Shown here in pieces: positions 7,222-14,325 of a stretch of DNA of 49,915 bases. The notes below the pieces were generated by a model. It ran no database searches. It was not told the DNA's origin and saw nothing but the letters and a program-made list of their open reading frames with translations. This DNA is from Clostridium sp. AM30-24 (GTDB taxonomy: Bacteria > Bacillota > Clostridia > Lachnospirales > Lachnospiraceae), in assembly GCF_003480435.1 (NCBI RefSeq), contig NZ_QUJB01000020.1, forward strand, positions 855 to 50,769, written 5' to 3'. The position numbers and the translations under genes were made by a program. The stretch's first letter is position 1. Every line of letters begins with the position of its first letter.

Positions 7222-7247
7222 TTCTTTATGAAGTCATGAATTTTGGA

Positions 7248-7276
7248 TTGACATATTTTCATATGACAGGTAATAT
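7248..7276 (+). promoter_or_regulatory. Strong sigma-A promoter of the PBECR4 leader RNA
   Basis: TTGACA (7248-7253), 17-bp spacer, TAATAT (7271-7276). The expected start point is near 7283. It is 27 bp downstream of the VirB4 fragment. Confidence 0.8.
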
Positions 7277-7282
7277 AATATT

Positions 7283-7446
7283 AAAGACAGGCAACTTGAG
7301 TGTCTGCCAAGCGGCAAAGTAAGGTGTTGTGCCAGAGAGCAGTGCCTTATGAGCTTTATAAGGGTTTGACATTTACCACAATCTGGCTAGAGGTTAATCC
7401 TCGAAAGAAAATGTTAGAAGGGCTCTGCTTATGCAGAGCCTTTCTT
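7283..7446 (+). ncRNA. Candidate structured leader or small RNA upstream of PBECR4 gene
   Basis: About 160 nt bounded by a near-consensus promoter and an intrinsic terminator, without an open frame. Local helices visible: AGACA/TGTCT (7285-7305), AAGG/CCTT (7321-7348) and GAGG-TTAAT-CCTC (7390-7402). Two mutually exclusive long-range pairings also exist: TTGTG (7327-7331) with CACAA (7377-7381), and GCCAGA (7331-7336) with TCTGGC (7382-7387). The PBECR4 start codon lies 27 nt behind the terminator. It could be an attenuator or riboswitch-like leader, or a separate RNA. No known family is recognised. Confidence 0.5.
7419..7446 (+). terminator. Rho-independent terminator ending the leader RNA
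   Basis: Stem GGCTCTGC (7421-7428) with GCAGAGCC (7433-7440), TTAT tetraloop, flanked by AA and TTTCTT. Confidence 0.85.
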
Positions 7447-7473
7447 AATCTAAGGATGTAGTGGAGAACTGTA

Positions 7474-8202
7474 ATGAGGAATGTTTTAGATTGCATAAAT
7501 GCATTTATTCCGCTATTATCAACCGAATATGAGCTTGTGATAGGGAGAAAAGGTGTTTCAGTTACATTAAAGATCTTATTTGATAAAAAAGATTGCTTTC
7601 ATCTTATGGGACTACAGTATCTCGCGGACAGACCTGAATTGAGCCGAGACAGAGGCAGAGTATTTGATGAGATAGCAGATGGAACAATTACAATTGAAAA
7701 AATAAAGTCATCAGATTTTTATAATAAGATAGAGCAAAGAGTTCATTTCTTGCCATTGCTTGAACAAATGATTGACAGTAATGATACTGTGTTTAAGTAT
7801 AACAAGAAAGCAAACATGTATTCAATGATTGAGGCAGATTATCTTATGGAAAACAACATGGAGAGCAGGAATCTATTCTTGTTTTTGTCTAATGATGAAG
7901 GAGATAATTATTTTTGCCGTTCATTTTTCCCGGAAGAAAAGATGGATTATTCAAAAAATCAAGCTTCGTGGACACTGCTGTATAAGAAAAAGATTGATTT
8001 ATCAACAGGGGCAGAGACAGTTCTTTATAATAAAATAACTTTTTTACATAAGCCATTTGGACTAATCATCCAGATGGCTATTTTTTACCCATTTTTGGGT
8101 AATGGATGTAGAAAGAAGGTGAGAACATTGAAAATAAAAAAGGTGGATGATAAGCCTATGGTCATTCATACAAAGGAAAAAGCCAAAATGCACCGTATGT
8201 AG
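7474..8202 (+). CDS. PBECR4-type nuclease-fold protein with altered C-terminus
   Basis: 242 residues. The N-terminal part (VLDCINAFIPLL, YELVIGRKGVSVTLKILFDKK, then DCFHLMGLQYL with the FHxxGL motif) and the late stretch NLFLFLSNDEGDNYFCRSFF match the PBECR4 family, a BECR-fold RNase-like domain proposed to act as a toxin or nuclease on phage and conjugative elements. RBS TGGAGA precedes the ATG. After about residue 190 the frame passes through a terminator-like hairpin (8051-8086). It then fuses to RTLKIKKVDDKPMVIHTKEK, the start of a different conjugative-element protein with its own RBS and TTG (8128). The C-terminal 45 residues are therefore probably not native. Whether the domain is active is unknown. 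Confidence 0.6.
   Translation: MRNVLDCINAFIPLLSTEYELVIGRKGVSVTLKILFDKKDCFHLMGLQYLADRPELSRDRGRVFDEIADGTITIEKIKSSDFYNKIEQRVHFLPLLEQMIDSNDTVFKYNKKANMYSMIEADYLMENNMESRNLFLFLSNDEGDNYFCRSFFPEEKMDYSKNQASWTLLYKKKIDLSTGAETVLYNKITFLHKPFGLIIQMAIFYPFLGNGCRKKVRTLKIKKVDDKPMVIHTKEKAKMHRM
8051..8086 (+). terminator. Terminator-like hairpin inside the 3' end of the PBECR4 frame
   Basis: Stem AGCCATTTGG (8051-8060) with CCAGATGGCT (8070-8079), one G-U pair, 9-nt loop, then A and six T. Typical of intergenic DNA, suggesting the original stop codon upstream was lost. Confidence 0.6.
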
Positions 8203-8709
8203 TCCTGCAAGGACAACCGAAGAGCACCTACGAGGCCAACGCGAAATCGGAGGATTCTTGTTAAACTTACTTTGTAAGGACGAAAGTCCGGATGTCCCTT
8301 GAAAACTGAATACTCATTCTTCAGGTACATTCCTGTTTGGTCGAGCCTTCGACTGCACGCCATGAAGCCCATCGGGGCGATAGCGGTTTCGCAGAAGCAA
8401 ATGCCGAAAGGATGGCGACGAAAAAGAGGAGCCGGTCAAGGCTCCTCGAAGGTACGTTATTTCAAAAATTAGTTTGCAAGATGTATCAGAATGGAGGCTG
8501 GAGTCAGCTCGTAGGGATGTCAGAACTGTGACATAAAATCACATAGCACAGCTGCCTGCGCTTGTAAATTTCCCTTCCTCATGATATCATGGATTTATTG
8601 TCCGGAAAATAAGAGAAAAATTTGTATCTTGATAATTTCGATAGAAAAATTCAAAGATAAAAGGAAAGCTTCAGGGGAATTCCGGGAAAAAGTGGAAAGG
8701 GATATACGA
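8203..8709 (+). other. Junction between mobile remnant and chromosomal genes
   Basis: No confident gene. A TTG-initiated 57-codon frame (8299-8472) encodes a basic peptide but has no RBS and is doubtful. GGAGCC/GGCTCC at about 8430-8448 can form a short hairpin. Fragments here look like the upstream leader of a conjugation gene cut off from its body. The right end of the accessory region lies somewhere before 8.6 kb; I found no matching att-like repeat. The last 20 bases hold the RBS of the symporter gene. Confidence 0.35.
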
Positions 8710-10038
8710 ATGGGAAACAGAGATGGATTTAAGAGCCGTACCGGCTTTGTACTGGCCTGTATCGGGTCGGCGGTCGGCATGGGAAATATATGGAGATTTC
8801 CGTATATGGTATCGGAGTGGGGCGGAATGACATTTTTGCTTCCATATGTTCTGTTTGTAATTTTGATTGCATCTACCGGCGTGATTGAGGAAATGGCACT
8901 GGGCCGCGCGGCAAAGAGCGGACCAATCAGGGCATTTGGCAAATGTACGGAGATCCGCACCGGAAATAAGCGGACGGGTGAGATGATCGGTGTGGTTCCG
9001 GTTCTTGGCTCTCTGGCACTGGCGATCGGATATACAGTGGTCGTAGGCTGGATCTTTAAATACGCGTTTCTCGCAATCACAGGCGGGCTGTTCCGGATGG
9101 GACAGGATATGGACGCAATCGGCGGACTCTTTGGGGAAACGGCATCGTCCTTCGGAAATAACCTTTGGCAGGTGATCGCTATGATCGTGACGATCGTGAT
9201 CATGGCTTATGGAATCGCAGGCGGAATCGAAAAAGCGAATAAGGTCATGATGCCCCTGCTGTTTGTATTGTTTCTGGGACTTGGCGCCTATATTTTCACA
9301 CTGCCGGGTTCCGGACATGGATACCGGTATATTTTTACATTGAATCCTCAGGGGCTGTTGAATCCGAGATTGTGGATCTATGCCTTCGGACAGGCATTTT
9401 TCTCCCTGTCCATCGCCGGAAACGGAACCGTTATCTACGGCTCCTATCTGAGTGACGAGGAAAATGTAGTGAGTTCCGCGAGAAATGTGGCGGTTTTCGA
9501 TACTCTGGCGGCGCTGCTTGCGGCTCTCGTGATCATTCCGGGAATGGCAGCCGGTGGGGCAGAGCTCTCTTCCGGCGGACCGGGACTCATGTTTATCTAT
9601 CTTTTAAACGTATTTAACGGAATGCCGGGCGGACGGATCGTGGAGCTGGTATTTTATATCTGCGTCCTGTTTGCCGGTTTAAGCTCCCTGGTAAACCTTT
9701 ATGAGGCACCGGTGGAGATGATGCAGGAGCGTTTTGGATTGAACAGAAGAAATGCCGTGATCGTGATCGCCGTGTTCGGAGGCGCGATCGCGCTCATGAT
9801 CCAGGGAATCGTCTCCGGCTGGATGGATGCAGTGTCAATCTATATTTGCCCGCTTGGTGCAATGCTGGCGGCGGTCATGTTCTTCTGGGTCGCCGGAGAG
9901 GACTTTGCGCTCACTGCGGTCAATAAAGGAACAATAAAACCGATCGGCGGCTGGTTTATCCCTCTGGGGAAATTTGTACTGGTTCCGGCGGCTTTTATCG
10001 CTCTTCTGGCGGGGGCGCTGCTCGGGGGAATTGGCTGA
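8710..10038 (+). CDS. Sodium-dependent neurotransmitter symporter (SNF/LeuT family) transporter
   Basis: 442 residues, about 11-12 membrane segments. TM1 carries the signature G25-N-I-W-R-F-P31 after RTGFVLACIGSAVGM, which lines the sodium and substrate site in LeuT-fold carriers. Other family stretches include GVIEEMALGR and GNGTVIYGSYLSDEENV. It imports an amino acid or related compound with sodium. The ATG at 8710 is chosen over the frame opening at 8581 because it follows AAAGGG and puts TM1 at its usual distance from the N-terminus. A hydrolase of carbamoyl-amino acids and RidA follow on the same strand, suggesting an import-and-degrade module. Substrate not readable. Confidence 0.93.
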   Translation: MGNRDGFKSRTGFVLACIGSAVGMGNIWRFPYMVSEWGGMTFLLPYVLFVILIASTGVIEEMALGRAAKSGPIRAFGKCTEIRTGNKRTGEMIGVVPVLGSLALAIGYTVVVGWIFKYAFLAITGGLFRMGQDMDAIGGLFGETASSFGNNLWQVIAMIVTIVIMAYGIAGGIEKANKVMMPLLFVLFLGLGAYIFTLPGSGHGYRYIFTLNPQGLLNPRLWIYAFGQAFFSLSIAGNGTVIYGSYLSDEENVVSSARNVAVFDTLAALLAALVIIPGMAAGGAELSSGGPGLMFIYLLNVFNGMPGGRIVELVFYICVLFAGLSSLVNLYEAPVEMMQERFGLNRRNAVIVIAVFGGAIALMIQGIVSGWMDAVSIYICPLGAMLAAVMFFWVAGEDFALTAVNKGTIKPIGGWFIPLGKFVLVPAAFIALLAGALLGGIG

Positions 10039-10115
10039 TAAGAGATACTTTCGTGTTTCGTCAGGAGAAATCTGAGGACGGCACGTGGAAAACTTAATGG
10101 AGGAGATAACTAAAA

Positions 10116-11309
10116 ATGAGCAGATTAAACGAATTGCTCCAACAGGCGGGCAATATTGGGCGGAACGAAGATGGTTCAATCACAAGACTGGGATTTTCAG
10201 AAAAATATTTCCAGGCGCTTGAGTTTTTAAAAGGACGTATGCAGGAGCTGGGAATGCAGGTGGAGACTGACCCGGTCGGAAATCTTCATGGCGTATTGCA
10301 GGGGAGTGACCCGGAAGCAAAATCCATCGTGATCGGCTCTCACATGGATACAGTTATGCAGGGCGGTGTTTACGATGGAATGCTGGGTGTGACCGGTGCT
10401 CTGGAAGTTGCAGCCCGCTTAAAGGATGAAGGACGTACCCTGCGCCATCCATTGGAGATCTGGGGCTTTAATATGGAAGAGTCCAGTATCCTTGGCGGTA
10501 CATTTGGAAGCAGATGCGTGACAGGGATGCTCGATCCGGACATTCCCGGATATGCGGAAAAATTAGCAAAGTTTGGCTGTAGTCCGGAAAAAGCAAAAGC
10601 AGCCAAGAGAGATATCAGCAAGTATGAGTGTTATCTGGAATATCATATCGAACAGGGCGATAAACTCGATCATACGGGAATAGATGTGGGCGTTGTCAGC
10701 GGAATTGTCAGCATCATCGACTATAAGGTAACGGCAAAAGGCATGAGCAACCATGCGGGCACAACGATGATGGCTAACAGAAAAGATGCGCTTGTCGGAA
10801 TGGCAAAGCTGATCGTGGCAGCAGAAGAGCGGGCAAGAGAACTGAACGACACGCTTGTATTTACGGTCGGAAAGATCTCTGTATCACCCGGACAGGAAAA
10901 TGTAATTCCGGGACAGGCTGTGGCGAACTTTGAGATGCGTCATATGGACAAAGCTGTAACTGATCAGTTCTATGCAGATATTCAGGCACTTGCAAAAGAG
11001 ATTCCGAACTGTGAGTTTGAATTTGTAAATACCAGTGCCAAATATTCCACACCGTGTGATCCGAGATTGATCAAACTGATCGACGATGTCTGCACGGAAA
11101 AGGGAATCAGCCATGTCATCATGCCCAGTGGTGCAGGTCATGACGCAAATGCGATGGCCCACGAAGGAGTTCCGATCGGTATGATCTTTGTTCCGAGTGT
11201 CAAGGGCATCAGCCATCAGGGAGACGAATATACAAAACCGGAACATATCGATATGGGAGCGGATGTTCTGTATCAGACTGTGTTAAAACTGGATGAAAAT
11301 GGGGTTTAA
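10116..11309 (+). CDS. M20-family N-carbamoyl-L-amino acid hydrolase / allantoate amidohydrolase-like
   Basis: 397 residues. Dinuclear-metal M20 motifs: GSHMDTV with H76, GGVYDGMLGV with D87, FNMEESS with E121/E122, the YHIEQG histidine, and the closing GISHQGDEYTKPEHI. This order and the RDA-like FNMEES motif are characteristic of the hydantoinase/carbamylase branch (HyuC, AllC). Members cleave N-carbamoyl amino acids or ureido compounds to amino acid, CO2 and ammonia. RBS ATGGAGGAGA lies 8 bp upstream. Neighbours are an SNF symporter (77 bp upstream) and RidA (65 bp downstream). Exact substrate (carbamoyl-amino acid, ureidopropionate, allantoate or other) is undetermined. Confidence 0.9.
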   Translation: MSRLNELLQQAGNIGRNEDGSITRLGFSEKYFQALEFLKGRMQELGMQVETDPVGNLHGVLQGSDPEAKSIVIGSHMDTVMQGGVYDGMLGVTGALEVAARLKDEGRTLRHPLEIWGFNMEESSILGGTFGSRCVTGMLDPDIPGYAEKLAKFGCSPEKAKAAKRDISKYECYLEYHIEQGDKLDHTGIDVGVVSGIVSIIDYKVTAKGMSNHAGTTMMANRKDALVGMAKLIVAAEERARELNDTLVFTVGKISVSPGQENVIPGQAVANFEMRHMDKAVTDQFYADIQALAKEIPNCEFEFVNTSAKYSTPCDPRLIKLIDDVCTEKGISHVIMPSGAGHDANAMAHEGVPIGMIFVPSVKGISHQGDEYTKPEHIDMGADVLYQTVLKLDENGV

Positions 11310-11374
11310 GTTTTACAGATGATCAAATGAAGGACTGAATTTGGAAAACTATATAAACAGAGGGGGATTTTATT

Positions 11375-11812
11375 ATGGCAAAAGAAGCAAATCCGATTCC
11401 GCAGGGAAAGTATGTACCGGCAACGAGATTTGGTAATCTGATCTTTACAGCAGGTATGACACCAAGAAATAATGGTGTTCTGATCAGGACAGGAAAAGTA
11501 AAAGCATCTGATGATATTGCTGATTATAAGGACGCTGTTGTACAGGCCGCAAAGAATGCGCTTACAGCTGCAAAAAATAAGCTGGAAGAGGGCGAGAAGA
11601 TCGTACAGATCATGCAGATTACAGTTTATGTAAATTCTGAGCCGGATTTTACAAAGCAGCCGAAAATCGCGGATTTCGCGTCTGAGTATTTCTGCGAGGA
11701 GCTTGGGGAATCTGGTGTTGGAAGCCGCGCGGCTGTCGGTGTTGCGGTTCTTCCGGGAGAAGCTCCGGTGGAGATCGCGATCATTGCGGGGGTAGGAAGT
11801 ATAAAATATTAG
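11375..11812 (+). CDS. RidA family reactive enamine/imine deaminase
   Basis: 145 residues with the RidA/YjgF/UK114 fold: FGNLIFTAGMTPR at the N-terminus, VQIMQITVYVNSEPDF in the middle, and GSRAAVGVAVLPGEAPVEI at the end. The catalytic pair R118 and E133 keeps the 15-residue spacing seen in active RidA enzymes. RidA hydrolyses reactive 2-aminoacrylate-type imines released by PLP enzymes. RBS AGAGGGGGA precedes the ATG. Placed between a carbamoyl-amino acid hydrolase and a PLP aminotransferase, it probably clears imines produced by this amino-acid pathway (inference). Confidence 0.95.
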   Translation: MAKEANPIPQGKYVPATRFGNLIFTAGMTPRNNGVLIRTGKVKASDDIADYKDAVVQAAKNALTAAKNKLEEGEKIVQIMQITVYVNSEPDFTKQPKIADFASEYFCEELGESGVGSRAAVGVAVLPGEAPVEIAIIAGVGSIKY

Positions 11813-11823
11813 ATATAAGAAGG

Positions 11824-11860
11824 AAAAGCTGCTGCCAGAAAGTTGTGCAGCAGCTTTTTA
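11824..11860 (+). terminator. Rho-independent terminator after ridA
   Basis: AAAAGCTGCTGC (11824-11835) with GCAGCAGCTTTTT (11847-11859), perfect stem, T run. It ends the symporter-hydrolase-ridA unit. Confidence 0.93.
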
Positions 11861-11885
11861 ACAGAAAATTTATCTCACAATAAAT

Positions 11886-11946
11886 ATAGAAAAACACTGT
11901 TTTGCATAAAGGGGGTAATCAAAAATGCGAAACAGTGTTTTTCTAT
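11886..11946. terminator. Long hairpin between convergent genes, with RBS-like loop
   Basis: 22-nt arms (11886-11907 and 11925-11946) pair with a single mismatch; both ends are A/T-rich, so it may terminate in both directions between ridA and the aminotransferase. The 17-nt loop contains AAAGGGGGTAATC, and the 3' arm begins with ATG, opening an 8-codon frame (MRNSVFLL). Confidence 0.65.
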
Positions 11947-12036
11947 TATAAGTAAATAAGGAGGTAATCAATAGTGGTATGAATTGTATCGGGCATGTAA
12001 GAGGGAATAATCTAATTTTGGTGCAACCGGATTAGA

Positions 12037-13257
12037 TCATGCGCGATAGATATCGACCATCTTGCAGATTCTCTTTACAGCATCAACAGCCTTGTCGTGA
12101 TCCTGAGAGAAGTTCATACGGATAAAATCACCGTACTGTTTGCCGAATTCTGTACCCGGTGTTACAGTAACACTTGCCTGTGCGCGGCAGAGCTTTGTAA
12201 ACTGGAAAATATCAACTTTTAATTTCGGCAACTGCATGAAGATATAGCTTCCGCCTTCTGTTGGACGAGCCCAGCAACCAGGGCAGCTGTTGATGACGGC
12301 AAGAATATCATCGCGGATCTGTCTGTGATCAGCAATACGTTTCTCCATCCATCCATCCGGCTCAGAGAACCATCTGTAGAAGGCTGCCTGATTATAACCT
12401 GCGCAGCGTAAGGAAACGACAGCCTGAAGTTTTTCCATGCGGGTGATGATTTCAGGTGTACCATAGCCGACACCGAGACGGAAACCACTTAAGGACTCTG
12501 TTTTGGACGGCCCCATGATTGTGATCAGTTTGTCCGGTTTCTCCGGGAGTGCACGCATATGTGTGTAAGTGAAATCTTTTTCAAGAATCTGGCGGCTGTA
12601 AAGCTCATCCGCAAGGATTGCAACGTCGTATTTCTTTGCGAGGCGGGCAATCTCAGAAACTTCTTCTTTGGAGAAGACTGCGCCAGTCGGGTTGTTCGGG
12701 TTGGAGTAGAGGAACAGCTTTACCCCGTTTTTGAAAGCTTCTTCCAGCTCTTTTAAATCGATACCGGATGTGTGTGGAGCAGCGTCTTTCCAGTTCATGT
12801 GGATCGGAACCATCTCGCCCTCGAAGAATTCAACAAGTTTACGGTTGTCGAAGTAATCCGGTTCAACGATAGCGACCTTGTCACCTCTGCCGACTAAGGA
12901 ACCCATCGCTAAGAAAAGCGCTCCCTGTGTACCAGGTGTAAGGATGATTTCTGTCTTCGGGTCTACCGGAGCGCCGCTGTACTCTGCGAGTTTTTCGGCA
13001 AGATATTCACGGATCGCGCCTTTTCCGCGGTATTCTGTGTATGCCTGATAGGTACCATCTACACAATAGTGTTTCACAAATGTCTCAAGGCTGCCCGGGA
13101 TCGGCTGGTGTGCGTTTACATCACCGTGAGAGAAATCAACAGCCGGTCCTTCAAGTTTGTTACCGATCATCGGAAGATCTTCTGCTTTCTGAAGCCCTTC
13201 CTGTCCAGGGGCGTTGTCTGTGCCAAGTCTGGCGAATTTTTCTGCTAAATAATCCAT
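12037..13257 (-). CDS. PLP-dependent aminotransferase class I/II
   Basis: 406 residues. Fold type I aminotransferase landmarks: SNPNNPTGAVFS for cofactor and carboxylate contacts, AILADELYSRQ with the Asp that binds the pyridine nitrogen, and GPSKTESLSGFRLGVGY where the SK lysine forms the Schiff base and the GFR arginine contacts PLP phosphate. The start is the ATG at 13257, with AAAGGAGAGG upstream; an in-frame TTG at 13281 has no comparable site. The closest families are aspartate/aromatic aminotransferase-like enzymes. A LysR gene is transcribed divergently 177 bp away and is the likely regulator. It may act on the amino acid freed by the neighbouring M20 hydrolase. Confidence 0.92.
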   Translation of the reverse strand: MDYLAEKFARLGTDNAPGQEGLQKAEDLPMIGNKLEGPAVDFSHGDVNAHQPIPGSLETFVKHYCVDGTYQAYTEYRGKGAIREYLAEKLAEYSGAPVDPKTEIILTPGTQGALFLAMGSLVGRGDKVAIVEPDYFDNRKLVEFFEGEMVPIHMNWKDAAPHTSGIDLKELEEAFKNGVKLFLYSNPNNPTGAVFSKEEVSEIARLAKKYDVAILADELYSRQILEKDFTYTHMRALPEKPDKLITIMGPSKTESLSGFRLGVGYGTPEIITRMEKLQAVVSLRCAGYNQAAFYRWFSEPDGWMEKRIADHRQIRDDILAVINSCPGCWARPTEGGSYIFMQLPKLKVDIFQFTKLCRAQASVTVTPGTEFGKQYGDFIRMNFSQDHDKAVDAVKRICKMVDIYRA

Positions 13258-13339
13258 AAGTTTACCTCTCCTTTTTATCAATCAGTCTGGTGTGTGAGAA
13301 TTGGAATGACTGCATTGACTGTGTGAAATGCTTTTCTCT

Positions 13340-13353
13340 TTGTATCTATACAA
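13340..13353. promoter_or_regulatory. Palindrome TTGTATCTATACAA, candidate LysR operator
   Basis: TTGTAT-CT-ATACAA is an interrupted palindrome of the T-N-A type used by LysR proteins. It sits between the divergent aminotransferase and LysR genes, just upstream of the LysR promoter. Confidence 0.5.
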
Positions 13354-13371
13354 TAACATGAAAAGAACACA

Positions 13372-13400
13372 TTGTAAAACGGATAAATCAGATATATAAT
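13372..13400 (+). promoter_or_regulatory. Promoter of LysR gene
   Basis: TTGTAA (13372-13377), 17-bp spacer, TATAAT (13395-13400), ending 34 bp before the LysR start codon. Confidence 0.65.
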
Positions 13401-13434
13401 ATATGAAAAACAGATATTTCGGAAGGCGAAATTT

Positions 13435-14325
13435 ATGAATGATGAGGCACTCGAAACGTATTTAAATATTATAAAGACACATAGCCTGACAAAGACAGCG
13501 GAGAACATGTTTATCTCACAGTCAGCAGTGAGCAACCGGCTGATCAGTCTGGAAAAGGAATTGAATGTGAAACTTATTGATCGGAGTCCGGGGCAGAAAG
13601 GGGTCGTGCTGACGCAGAAAGGTGAAGAATTTGTTGAATTTGCGAAAAGGCATCAGGAACTGAACCGTCAGATTCAGGATTGGAGCCGGGGAGATGTGAC
13701 GGAGGTGTTACGGGTAGCGTCTGTTATCAGCCTCACGGACTATGTGAAAGGGTTTTACAGGGAACTTCTGGGGAAAGGAAAACTTTCGATCACATTAGCG
13801 ACACACTGGACAGACCGCATTATTTCGATGTTGGAGAACAGGGAGACAGACATCGGAATTACCCCGCGTGTCTTTTATTCGAAGGCGGTGGAGGCTGTGC
13901 CGATCTTTAGGGAACCGTTATTTCTGCTTAGTTCAAAAAGCGTTTCTGATTACCCTGAGGTTGTGCAAGCACAGCAGTTAAAGCGTTCCAATGAAATCTA
14001 TTTTGATTGGGGAACGGGGTTTGTGGAGTGGCATGAGAAGCAGATGAACCCGTTAGACCTGCCGCTTATGGTGACGGATACAACGGAGCTGATACCGGAA
14101 CTTTTACGGATTCCTAATTCTTTCAGTATTATTCCTGCATGCATTTTTAAAAACTATCATGATACAGAGCTGAGACTTTCCAGAATTGTTCCGGAACCAC
14201 CTCCAAGAATTTGCTATCTTTTAAAGCTTAGGGAACTGCACTCACAGAAAAAGGAACTGATCGAGCAGTTTGAAAAGGAATTTAAAGAATATATACGGAC
14301 GGTTGAGGACGTTATCAGTATTTAG
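13435..14325 (+). CDS. LysR-family transcriptional regulator
   Basis: 296 residues. N-terminal winged helix: ALETYLNIIKTHSLTKTAEN, then MFISQSAVSNRLISLEKELN and LTQKGEEFVEFAKR. The C-terminal part is a periplasmic-binding-protein-like effector domain (ITLATHWTDRIISMLENRE, TDIGITP). RBS GGAAGGCG precedes the ATG at 13435. Divergent from the aminotransferase, the classic LysR-target layout, with a palindrome between them. Its stop codon shares two bases with the stop codon of the convergent LysR gene, so there is no intergenic DNA between the two. Confidence 0.92.
   Translation: MNDEALETYLNIIKTHSLTKTAENMFISQSAVSNRLISLEKELNVKLIDRSPGQKGVVLTQKGEEFVEFAKRHQELNRQIQDWSRGDVTEVLRVASVISLTDYVKGFYRELLGKGKLSITLATHWTDRIISMLENRETDIGITPRVFYSKAVEAVPIFREPLFLLSSKSVSDYPEVVQAQQLKRSNEIYFDWGTGFVEWHEKQMNPLDLPLMVTDTTELIPELLRIPNSFSIIPACIFKNYHDTELRLSRIVPEPPPRICYLLKLRELHSQKKELIEQFEKEFKEYIRTVEDVISI

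Noticed and set aside
7283..7446. Known riboswitch or T-box in the PBECR4 leader
   Set aside because: No T-box sequence or any core motif of a riboswitch class I know could be found, so it is left as an unassigned structured RNA.
8299..8472. 57-codon TTG-initiated basic frame
   Set aside because: No ribosome binding site and no recognisable family; could be real only if conserved elsewhere.
8595..9318. Two long minus-strand frames of 202 and 215 codons
   Set aside because: Both lie opposite the SNF symporter gene; composition follows from its codon use.
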